Of a stretch of 11,011 nt of DNA, positions 1 through 5,832 are shown one piece after another. The translations under genes were made by a program, and so were the position numbers. Position 1 is the first letter of the stretch, and each line of letters begins with the position of its first letter. Source of the DNA: Ruminococcus flavefaciens (lineage in GTDB: Bacteria; Bacillota; Clostridia; Oscillospirales; Ruminococcaceae); NCBI GenBank assembly GCA_902796705.1, contig CADBQF010000058.1, positions 1 to 11,011 of the forward strand, in the 5' to 3' direction. The notes beneath the pieces are model-generated. The model was not told the origin of the DNA and did not search any database. It saw only the letters and a program-made list of their open reading frames with translations.

Positions 1-429
1 ATGAAGGCTAAGATACGAACGCTTATCCATGCACTCAATAAGGAAAAGAAAACTACCGTCATACTTACGACTCATGATATGGGCGATGTCGATGCACTCT
101 GTCAGAGGATAGTTATAATCGATAAGGGCAAGATGCTCTATGACAATGATATCGCTCACCTCAAAAGCTTCTTCGGTTCATACCGCACTCTTAAAATACG
201 TGTTGACGGCGATCTGAAAGAGCGTGCAGATGCGATACAGAAAGAATATCCCGATCTTTCAGTGGCTTCTGATGATGAATGGATATCGCTCCTTGTCGAT
301 GAGGATAAGGAAAAAGTCATCGATATCCTCGGAGCTTTACAGAAAAACTACAATATCCGTGATATGCAGCTCGAAGAGATATCCTCGGAGGAGGTTATTA
401 AAAAGATATATGAGGAGGGAGTGAAATGA
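1..429 (+). CDS. ABC-2 type exporter ATPase, C-terminal fragment (partial at window edge)
   Basis: This is the C-terminal 142 residues of a cytoplasmic ATP-binding subunit that powers the two permeases directly downstream. The window opens just after the point where Walker B and the D-loop would lie, so the first ATG is probably an internal Met and the real start lies to the left. The visible switch motif is TTHDMGDVDALC, with His25 as the H-loop residue, followed by an IIDKGKMLYD strand typical of NatA/COG4586-type drug or Na+ exporter ATPases. Residues from about 60 on form the small alpha/beta C-terminal regulatory domain common in this subfamily. Its TGA overlaps the ATG of the next gene by 4 bases (ATGA at 426-429), indicating translational coupling. 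The ATPase assignment is secure; the substrate is unknown. Confidence 0.88.
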   Translation: MKAKIRTLIHALNKEKKTTVILTTHDMGDVDALCQRIVIIDKGKMLYDNDIAHLKSFFGSYRTLKIRVDGDLKERADAIQKEYPDLSVASDDEWISLLVDEDKEKVIDILGALQKNYNIRDMQLEEISSEEVIKKIYEEGVK

Positions 430-1229
430 AGCTGAAAAAATACATATCCCTCACCCGTGCAGGAATAATGGATTCGCTCCAGTTCAGACTTGCGACTTTC
501 GTAATGGTCATCGGAAATCTTCTCTATCTCATAGTTGTATATTTCCTGTGGAAAGCCATATACGCTTCTTCCGGAACAGATATAGTGAACGGCATGACAT
601 TTACCGATACGCTGATATACCTCGTCCTTGCGACGGCATTGTTCAACTTTATGGAGATGTACACCGTATGGGAAATAGGCAGAGCCATACAAAGCGGAAA
701 GATCGTCCTTGACCTGCTGAAGCCTATGGAATACAGAAAGTATCTTTTCTGGTCGTATTCGGGTTCTTTCATCACGCAGTTCTTTTTCACTTTTCTGCCG
801 ACATTCATAGTAGTCTCCGCAGTAACGCACGGAGCAATACATCTCGGAATGAATCTTCTCTGGTTCGTCATCTCGGTCGTGATAGCCGTTTCGATAAACT
901 ACAGCATTGATTTCATCGTCGGAACGATCTGCCTTTACACCGAATCGATATGGGGAATAAACATCATGAAGCAGGTAGTAGTCCTGCTCCTGTCAGGTGC
1001 TACAGTACCGATAGCATTTTTCCCCGAACCGCTCAAAACAATAGTAAGCCGCCTGCCGTTCCAGTCGATATACAATGCACCGCTCACTATCCTCCTCGAA
1101 AGCTCTCCTGATACAAAAGATGTTCTCTGCACGATAGGCATTCAGCTCATGTGGTGCATCATCATGATGATCGTCAGCAAGCTTTTCTGGAAGATATCGC
1201 TCAGACAGATAACAGTGAACGGAGGTTGA
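426..1229 (+). CDS. ABC-2 type transporter permease (COG4587/DUF990-like), first of a pair
   Basis: Integral membrane subunit of 267 residues with about six hydrophobic segments (roughly 22-47, 60-80, 108-133, 142-170, 183-200, 234-255). A short amphipathic N-terminus (MKLKKYISLTRAGIMDSLQF) precedes the first helix. A cytoplasmic loop carries GKIVLDLLKP (91-100), resembling the conserved D-L-L-x-P loop of this permease family thought to contact the ATPase. The C-terminus ends in ITVNGG, a typical ending for the first permease of such pairs. The start overlaps the ATPase stop and follows a GGAGGGAG ribosome site. With the next gene it should form a heterodimeric exporter pore. Family recognition is from memory of ABC-2/DUF990 proteins; the exported substrate cannot be read from sequence. 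Confidence 0.85.
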   Translation: MKLKKYISLTRAGIMDSLQFRLATFVMVIGNLLYLIVVYFLWKAIYASSGTDIVNGMTFTDTLIYLVLATALFNFMEMYTVWEIGRAIQSGKIVLDLLKPMEYRKYLFWSYSGSFITQFFFTFLPTFIVVSAVTHGAIHLGMNLLWFVISVVIAVSINYSIDFIVGTICLYTESIWGINIMKQVVVLLLSGATVPIAFFPEPLKTIVSRLPFQSIYNAPLTILLESSPDTKDVLCTIGIQLMWCIIMMIVSKLFWKISLRQITVNGG

Positions 1230-1232
1230 GCC

Positions 1233-2036
1233 ATGAAAAGAAAAGGTATTGGATTTTACCTGCGTATCTACCGCAAGATACTCGCTCAGGACATAAAAAG
1301 CAAAATGAGCTACCGTGCCGATTTCATCATCTCCACGATAGGTATGATATGCACCAATATATCCGGATTTGTGGGATTCTGGATCATGTTCAGGAACTTT
1401 CCGTCTATCAACGGGTGGAGCTATCATGAGATGCTTTTTCTGTACGGCTTCTCGCTGATATCACTCACTCCGGTACAGTGTCTTTTCGACAATAACTGGA
1501 GCCTGAGAATGTATGTCTACTCCGGAGATTTCATAAAATACTGCTTCCGTCCGATAAATCTTTTCTTCTATTATCAGTCGGAGGTATTCGATATAAAAGG
1601 TCTCGGACAGCTTGCATTCGGTATCGGAACGCTCGCCTACTCATGGGGAAAGATCGGGATAGGCTTCTCACCGCTGATACTGCTGAAACTGATAGTTTTC
1701 CTCATAACTGCATCTCTCATAATGATAGCTTTGCAGAATGCAGCAGCAGCTACCTGCTTCTGGATACAGAATTCTTTCTTCGTCCTCGATCTCGTTTTCA
1801 GATTCAAGGACTATGCAAAATATCCCGTGACGATATTCAGTCCGGTATTCAGATTCATATTCACGTTCCTTATGCCGATAGCATTCATAGCATATTATCC
1901 GAGTCTGGTCATACTCCGCCCCGATGAGATACCGCTTCTTTCGTGGCTCTCACCGGTGATAGGACTTATCTTCTTCTATATCAGCTATAAGATATGGATG
2001 CACGGTGCGATGAAATACAGCGGCACAGGTTCATAA
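1233..2036 (+). CDS. ABC-2 type transporter permease (COG3694/DUF990-like), second of a pair
   Basis: Second membrane subunit, also exactly 267 residues, with hydrophobic segments near 31-53, 66-85, 120-136, 145-172, 203-222 and 240-255. It carries GDFIKYCFRPINLFF (98-112), equivalent to the G-x-x-D-x-x-L-x-P loop of the partner, and ends in YSGTGS, a characteristic tail of the second permease in these tripartite exporters. A clean GGAGGT ribosome site at 1221-1226 overlaps the last codons of the first permease and lies 6 bases before the ATG, so the two are co-translated. This is the last gene of the operon; a strong hairpin follows 14 bases after the TAA. The function is inferred to be export of a hydrophobic compound or drug; the substrate is unknown. 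Confidence 0.84.
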   Translation: MKRKGIGFYLRIYRKILAQDIKSKMSYRADFIISTIGMICTNISGFVGFWIMFRNFPSINGWSYHEMLFLYGFSLISLTPVQCLFDNNWSLRMYVYSGDFIKYCFRPINLFFYYQSEVFDIKGLGQLAFGIGTLAYSWGKIGIGFSPLILLKLIVFLITASLIMIALQNAAAATCFWIQNSFFVLDLVFRFKDYAKYPVTIFSPVFRFIFTFLMPIAFIAYYPSLVILRPDEIPLLSWLSPVIGLIFFYISYKIWMHGAMKYSGTGS

Positions 2037-2050
2037 AGCGAACACATACA

Positions 2051-2087
2051 AAACAGGCAGGAGCTTTCAGAAAGTTCCTGCCTGTTT
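2051..2087. terminator. Bidirectional intrinsic terminator between convergent operons
   Basis: Two 17-base arms (2051-2067 and 2071-2087) pair along their full length with a single G-U wobble, leaving a 3-base CAG loop. The outer pairs are A-T on both sides, giving TTT on the + strand and a four-base T run (complement of 2050-2053) on the - strand. The hairpin lies 14 bases after the second permease stop and 12 bases after the flavodoxin stop on the other strand, so it serves both converging transcripts. Confidence 0.9.
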
Positions 2088-2099
2088 AATTATGGCATA

Positions 2100-3206
2100 T
2101 TATTTTTCAGAAATGCCTGACAGCCATTTTCCGATCTTTTCCCTTGAATCAGGGATATCATCACAGTAAATGCTCATTGCGGGGATAACTTCCGCACCGT
2201 CCGCCATATCTTTTATATCACCGATGCTGCTTCCGTAGCCGCTGCTTCCCTGTGTAGCGATAACGTAAAGCTTTTTTCCGCTGAGATCGCTGCTTTCAAG
2301 GAATGTCGCCACCGGCATAGGAACTGTTCCCCACCACAGAGGATATATCAGTATCACTGTATCATATCCGCTCACATCGATAGCTTCTATATCGGGACGT
2401 GAATCGTTTTTAAGCTCCTTACCGGCAACAGATACAGTTTCTCCGTAACCGGAGGGATATTTTTCTCCTGTAAGAGTTATCGCCTTTACATCGCAGTCTA
2501 TGGCATTATCTATCATATCTGCAAGAAGCTGGGTATTTCCCATTAGCCTGCCGTCTGCAAGCATGAGAGAAGCTCCCGATACAGCATCGACATCAGCTTT
2601 GAAATCAGTGTTCCCCACTCTTGTGAAGTATACTACGAGCGGTTTGCTGCCATTCCACTCAACGGCTTCTCCGCTGACTGCTTCGGAATGATCTATCTTC
2701 ACCGTCTTGAAATGCCTGTTAAGATACGGAACAAGTGCAAGTCCTATCGCAGCGGAAGCCGCACAGCCGGCTGCGATAAATGCCGCTGCCCTTTTCTTTT
2801 TCTTTGTCCGTATGAAAAAGTGCATACCTCCGTGAAGCACAGAGAGCGTCAGCACCGCCGTTGCCATATATGTGTGAAGATCAACGTTTCCGGCTGCCCT
2901 GAACCACGGGAAGATAACTCTCGAAACGCCCATGCTGCTGACCATGAGTACGATAACAGCCGCAAAAAGCAGCAGAGTTACAATATCAGAAAATTTCCTC
3001 GATGCTGATCTGTTTCTGAACTTTATGAGCAGCGGGAGCTGTTTCCGCTTTATTATGATATGAACAGCCAGACACACAAAAAAGCATATCCCAAGTATCT
3101 CATGAACGATATTCCCTGTGAAGACATATATCATCTGTACGAGAAGTATCAGATACATAAGTATATCAACTGCGATGCCGGCTTTTTTCTTTATAGCTTT
3201 GTCCAT
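2100..3206 (-). CDS. DUF4405-like heme/membrane domain fused to a flavodoxin domain
   Basis: A 368-residue fusion. The N-terminal part (about 1-165) has five hydrophobic helices (13-30, 33-52, 74-92, 111-131, 139-160). Intramembrane histidines H35, H49, H111, H125 and H129 resemble the heme-ligating pattern of DUF4405/cytochrome b-like domains. The C-terminal part (about 188-368) is a flavodoxin_4-type domain: YFTRVGNT (193-200), a family-typical insertion, MGNTQLLADMI, YDTVILIYPLWWGTVPMP (281-298), and ATQGSSGYGSS near the isoalloxazine site. By the positive-inside rule (KKK near the N-terminus, KRK...RNRSASRK between helices 2 and 3, KKKKR between 4 and 5), the flavodoxin domain should face outside. 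DAVSGAS (207-213) resembles an ApbE flavinylation motif. The role is inferred as transmembrane electron transfer from a heme domain to FMN. The start is fixed by AAGGAGG 7 bases upstream. It is cotranscribed with the AlkZ-related gene, 13 bases away. Confidence 0.82.
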   Translation of the reverse strand: MDKAIKKKAGIAVDILMYLILLVQMIYVFTGNIVHEILGICFFVCLAVHIIIKRKQLPLLIKFRNRSASRKFSDIVTLLLFAAVIVLMVSSMGVSRVIFPWFRAAGNVDLHTYMATAVLTLSVLHGGMHFFIRTKKKKRAAAFIAAGCAASAAIGLALVPYLNRHFKTVKIDHSEAVSGEAVEWNGSKPLVVYFTRVGNTDFKADVDAVSGASLMLADGRLMGNTQLLADMIDNAIDCDVKAITLTGEKYPSGYGETVSVAGKELKNDSRPDIEAIDVSGYDTVILIYPLWWGTVPMPVATFLESSDLSGKKLYVIATQGSSGYGSSIGDIKDMADGAEVIPAMSIYCDDIPDSREKIGKWLSGISEK

Positions 3207-3219
3207 GAACTGACCTCCT

Positions 3220-3990
3220 TTATGAAACGTCAGGAGCTTTTCCGATAAGTTTTTCTATCTCCTTCTGATCTGCATCAGGATAAAGTGAGCGTATCCTTCC
3301 GGTCAGCCTCTCCCACGACTCATACGGAGTTTCACTGTATGCGGAAGTCACCGTGTCATATCCCCAGACAGTCTCCGGCGGAAGAAGAAGTGATACTGCC
3401 ATTCCGTACTCCTCGCCTTTTTTGTTCATTCGCCTGCGGAATCCGGCTGTTACAAGATATGTTTTCATCATCAGATCAGTTGTGATGCCGGGAAAATTCT
3501 TCTCGCCGCCCTTGCCGAAGCCTGCGAGTTTTTTCAGTTCGGTCGTGAGGATATTCTTATCCGTCCAGACGATATCTCCGCTGCTGTCAGTATCTGTCAG
3601 GATATCCATGATGAGCTTCTCACGGCGGTTGACTCTGCTGTCTTCCCACGCCGAATCAAAATCATATCCGTCACGGCGGTAATTGACGAAATACGGAAGC
3701 CATTCAAGGCTGATGAAGCCTGCTTTCTTATTGAAGAATTTACCGTATGCCGCCTTGTGACCTGATGCAATGATCTCACGCCATTCCCACGGATCGTTCT
3801 CCCTGTCCCCTGTCCACCAGCAGTCAGAAGCAACGTGTTCTTCCGCTGAAAAGCCCTTGATCCCATTGGCAAACAGCGGCAGAAATCCGACCGTATTTAC
3901 CATTGCCGTGAGTTCTTCCGGAGTCCGTATCCTGTCAGGATCGTCCCACGAAACTCCCCTCATTATCCATTCGCCATTTTCTAAAGCCAT
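3220..3990 (-). CDS. AlkZ-related protein (winged-helix DNA-binding superfamily), function unknown
   Basis: A soluble 256-residue protein rich in aromatic residues. It matches my memory of the family annotated as AlkZ-related, distant relatives of the YcaQ/AlkZ DNA glycosylases. Recognisable blocks are MALENGEWIMRGVSWDDPD (1-19), GFLPLFANGIKGFSAEEH (35-52), WWTGDRENDPWEWREII (58-74), YGKFFNKKAGFISLEWLPYF (82-101), GFGKGGEKNFPG (157-168) and WGYDTVTSAYSE (209-220). The frame stays open to an upstream ATG at 4059, but the ATG at 3990 is preferred: it has an AGGAGG at 3995-4000 and begins the conserved block, while the extra 23 residues look like translated leader. The whole protein has one Gln, near the C-terminus, so the catalytic Q-x-Q/Q-x-D signature of true AlkZ enzymes is absent. 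Its role is unknown, possibly DNA binding. Confidence 0.72.
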   Translation of the reverse strand: MALENGEWIMRGVSWDDPDRIRTPEELTAMVNTVGFLPLFANGIKGFSAEEHVASDCWWTGDRENDPWEWREIIASGHKAAYGKFFNKKAGFISLEWLPYFVNYRRDGYDFDSAWEDSRVNRREKLIMDILTDTDSSGDIVWTDKNILTTELKKLAGFGKGGEKNFPGITTDLMMKTYLVTAGFRRRMNKKGEEYGMAVSLLLPPETVWGYDTVTSAYSETPYESWERLTGRIRSLYPDADQKEIEKLIGKAPDVS

Positions 3991-3994
3991 AATA

Positions 3995-4000
3995 CCTCCT
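3995..4000 (-). promoter_or_regulatory. Ribosome binding site deciding the AlkZ-related start
   Basis: A perfect AGGAGG on the - strand ends 4 bases before the ATG at 3988-3990. The alternative upstream ATG at 4057-4059 has no comparable purine-rich site and falls inside the candidate promoter. Confidence 0.75.
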
Positions 4001-4022
4001 GTGAGATGTTTTTTGAATACTA

Positions 4023-4051
4023 TTGATTTTTTATTCTGAATACTGTATAAT
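4023..4051 (+). promoter_or_regulatory. Sigma-A type promoter for the SUFU gene
   Basis: A TTGATT -35 box (4023-4028) is separated by exactly 17 bases from a perfect TATAAT -10 box (4046-4051) in an AT-rich stretch. Transcription would start near 4058, leaving a leader of about 28 bases before the ATG at 4086 and a good AAGGAAG ribosome site at 4071-4077. Confidence 0.72.
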
Positions 4052-4054
4052 TGA

Positions 4055-4083
4055 ATCATATTTTTATAAAAAGGAAGTGTGAT
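4055..4083 (-). promoter_or_regulatory. Candidate promoter for the AlkZ-related/flavodoxin operon
   Basis: On the - strand, TATGAT (4055-4060) matches the -10 consensus at five of six bases, and ATCACA (4078-4083) matches the -35 at four of six, with a 17-base spacer. Transcription would start near 4048, giving a leader of about 58 bases. No better -35/-10 pair was seen in the 95-base divergent gap. Confidence 0.42.
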
Positions 4084-4085
4084 CC

Positions 4086-4751
4086 ATGACGATCGAAGAA
4101 TTCAGAAAAAAAGCAGAAGATGACGAATGGTCTCCCGGCTGGGACGAGATCGAAGATGCGTTCAGCGAAGTTTACGGAGACTGTGAACCCGATCATTACG
4201 GAACAGTCATCACGAGCCGTGCTGTTTTCGGCGGTCCGGAATATCTTGACGGCTACAGCGTCTACACCTCAGACAAAGGCTACAGTCATATCGTAACTTT
4301 CGGCATGAGCGAACTCTACGCTGTCGAAGAAAGCTTCGGACACGATTTCAGCAAATGGGGCTATGAAATGACTATCAAGCTCAAAAACGAACCCCACGAC
4401 AAATGTATCTGGGCAATGGATATGATGAGCAACCTTGCAAGGTATACTTTCAAAAGCGAACGCTGGTTTGAACCCGGTCAGTATGTCGGTACTTCCCTGA
4501 CTCCGGAGTCTCTTGACCTCAGCCGCCCGGAAAGCCTGATAACATCGATCATTGTCACAAATGATACTGAGATAAAGACTCGTCAGACGATCTACGGCGA
4601 ACTTGCATTCCTACAGCTCGTCGGCATCACTACAGCAGAATTTGAAGCTGTAAAGAATGACCGCTCTCTCGTTCCTGTTCTTCTTGAACGTCTTCGTGCT
4701 GATTATCCTGATCTTGAGACTGACATGAACAGGACAAAGAATTATCTCTGA
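4086..4751 (+). CDS. Suppressor of fused (SUFU) domain protein
   Basis: A 221-residue cytoplasmic protein matching the bacterial SUFU family (PF05076) along its length. The N-terminal helix is charged (MTIEEFRKKAEDDEW). The core contains HYGTVITSRAVFGGPEYLDGYSVY (37-60), IVTFGMSELYAVEESFGHDFSKWGYEMTIKL (69-99), a helix WAMDMMSNLARYTFKSERWFEPGQYV (109-134), and the family-typical tail TSIIVTNDTEIKT...YGELAFLQLVGITTAEFEAVK (153-190). Bacterial SUFU proteins have been proposed, from comparative genomics, to act as immunity proteins in polymorphic toxin systems; no toxin gene is visible here, so that role is only possible. It stands alone with its own promoter, diverges from the AlkZ-related operon and converges on the CPBP gene with 4 bases between stop codons. 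The start is supported by AAGGAAG 8 bases upstream. Confidence 0.85.
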   Translation: MTIEEFRKKAEDDEWSPGWDEIEDAFSEVYGDCEPDHYGTVITSRAVFGGPEYLDGYSVYTSDKGYSHIVTFGMSELYAVEESFGHDFSKWGYEMTIKLKNEPHDKCIWAMDMMSNLARYTFKSERWFEPGQYVGTSLTPESLDLSRPESLITSIIVTNDTEIKTRQTIYGELAFLQLVGITTAEFEAVKNDRSLVPVLLERLRADYPDLETDMNRTKNYL

Positions 4752-4760
4752 TATATCAGA
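4747..4760. repeat. 14-base perfect palindrome holding both convergent stop codons
   Basis: TCTGATATATCAGA reads the same on both strands. The TGA stop of the SUFU gene (4749-4751) and the TGA stop of the CPBP gene (4756-4758 on the - strand) sit symmetrically inside it. It is AT-rich, has no real loop and is followed by no proper T run, so it should not act as a terminator. Confidence 0.6.
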
Positions 4761-5652
4761 AGTCCTCAAACTCCATTTTTTCACGCTTATTTTCTATATA
4801 AGTGATAAGCACAGCCGCACATATGAGCGGTATCATCGCTATCAGTCCGATATCCATAGGGCCTAATATCACTCGTTCAAGATGCCCAGGTGCTCTTACA
4901 ATAGCAGAACTGATCGTCACATTCGTCATTCCGTGAAAGATCGCCGGAAGCCATATGCTTTCCGATCTTTCATAGAGATGATCCATAATGATACCTGTTG
5001 CAACACAGAACAGCGTGAAAACCAAAGGTCCAAGTACGGGAGCACCGATATAATGTCTGCCGTATTCATATCCGGCAATTATTATGAGCGGAAAATGCCA
5101 TATTCCATGAAGGACACCGCCTAAGATCCTGCCTTTTGTCCTGCCGAATCTTTCTTTCAGTTCGGGAAATAGGAAGCCCCTCCAGCCGATCTCTTCTCCA
5201 ATAGCAAAAAGCACCGAGGCAAATGACATATACGAAGTCAGTGAAAAGAAGATCTCCTTTATGGCATACCATGCGTATGAACCGCCTGTCTTTTGCAGTT
5301 CATCATATACGTGCTGGTCAATATCACGCAGGAATATGCCGGAAGATGCCAGGTCTTCCCGGAATACCATATAATACACCGCAGCTCCCGTTATCTCAAA
5401 AACCGTCGGCATAAGCCAGGCCAAAAGTATATATTTCTTGTTTGAACTGATATCCGGCTTCCAGCCCATTTGCTTTATCTTTGCACCGGCAATCAACGCA
5501 CCTATCGCAGGCATCATCATATTGATCCTGAGACCAAAAGACGCACTCATCATATTGCCGGCCCCTTCTCTCATCATGTCACCCGAAATGCCGATACACA
5601 CTAAAAACGAAGCCACAAATGTAAAGATAATAAACTTTGATACTTTCGACAT
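4756..5652 (-). CDS. CPBP family intramembrane glutamic protease (CAAX protease/Abi type)
   Basis: A 298-residue polytopic membrane protein with about eight hydrophobic segments. The family motifs are all present: motif 1 EEIGWRGF with E153, E154 and R158; motif 2 LHGIWHFP with H182 and H186; motif 3 FHGMTN with H240 and N244. These form the glutamate-dependent active site of CPBP/Rce1-like proteases buried in the membrane. In bacteria such proteins act in bacteriocin self-immunity, peptide-pheromone maturation or unknown processing; the substrate here cannot be told. The start has an AGGGAG site 10 bases upstream. The gene is monocistronic, with a near-ideal promoter at 5705-5733. No intrinsic terminator separates it from the converging SUFU gene, so the 3' ends of the two transcripts probably overlap. 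Confidence 0.88.
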   Translation of the reverse strand: MSKVSKFIIFTFVASFLVCIGISGDMMREGAGNMMSASFGLRINMMMPAIGALIAGAKIKQMGWKPDISSNKKYILLAWLMPTVFEITGAAVYYMVFREDLASSGIFLRDIDQHVYDELQKTGGSYAWYAIKEIFFSLTSYMSFASVLFAIGEEIGWRGFLFPELKERFGRTKGRILGGVLHGIWHFPLIIIAGYEYGRHYIGAPVLGPLVFTLFCVATGIIMDHLYERSESIWLPAIFHGMTNVTISSAIVRAPGHLERVILGPMDIGLIAMIPLICAAVLITYIENKREKMEFEDF

Positions 5653-5704
5653 TTTATTTATTCTCCCTGTACAAATAACTGTAATTATTTTTGATTCAGG
5701 TTAA

Positions 5705-5733
5705 ATTATATCATTTACTCTCCTGTTTGTCAA
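5705..5733 (-). promoter_or_regulatory. Perfect consensus sigma-A promoter with extended -10 for the CPBP gene
   Basis: On the - strand, TTGACA (5728-5733) and TATAAT (5705-5710) are separated by exactly 17 bases, and the -10 is preceded by TGA, giving the TGn extended -10. All 12 core positions match consensus. Transcription should start near 5698, about 46 bases before the ATG at 5652. It lies between the CPBP gene and the kinase operon terminator, so CPBP is transcribed independently. Confidence 0.9.
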
Positions 5734-5760
5734 TAGACGTGAAAATATACCGTTCAACGC

Positions 5761-5812
5761 AAAAAGATCTATGCCGTTACAAGCATCAGCTTATTTCCGG
5801 CATAGATCTTTT
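5761..5812 (-). terminator. Intrinsic terminator of the ABC-C45-two-component operon
   Basis: Arms of 15 bases (5762-5776 and 5798-5812) pair perfectly around a 21-base loop that can form a further 4-bp stem (5781-5784 with 5789-5792). Read on the - strand, the stem runs out into five T residues (complement of 5761-5765). It lies just after the kinase stop codon. Confidence 0.78.
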
Positions 5813-5832
5813 CAGTCATAGATCTTTTCAGT
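5801..5832. repeat. Exact tandem duplication of 16 bases at the kinase 3' end
   Basis: CATAGATCTTTTCAGT occurs twice with no gap, at 5801-5816 and 5817-5832. The right copy contains the TGA stop of the kinase (5828-5830 on the - strand); the left copy supplies most of one arm of the terminator stem. The kinase protein sequence is the same with one or two copies, because the stop codon is inside the repeat unit. Confidence 0.95.

Noticed and set aside
348..842. Antisense open frame of 164 residues across the ATPase and first permease
   Set aside because: It lies opposite two confidently assigned genes, has a composition with no recognisable domain and no independent ribosome site.
993..1427. 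Antisense open frame of 144 residues across the two permeases
   Set aside because: It is a shadow of genuine coding sequence; no family resemblance and no upstream signal.
426..2036. The two equal-length permeases as a recent gene duplication
   Set aside because: Both have 267 residues, but their sequences differ throughout apart from family motifs; such pairs are anciently diverged.
3991..4059. Upstream start of the AlkZ-related gene at 4059 (23 extra residues)
   Set aside because: No ribosome site precedes it, it overlaps the candidate promoter, and the residues look like leader; AGGAGG favours 3990.
4747..4760. Palindrome as an intrinsic terminator or regulator operator
   Set aside because: AT-rich with no loop and no T run; its position in stop codons explains part of the symmetry.
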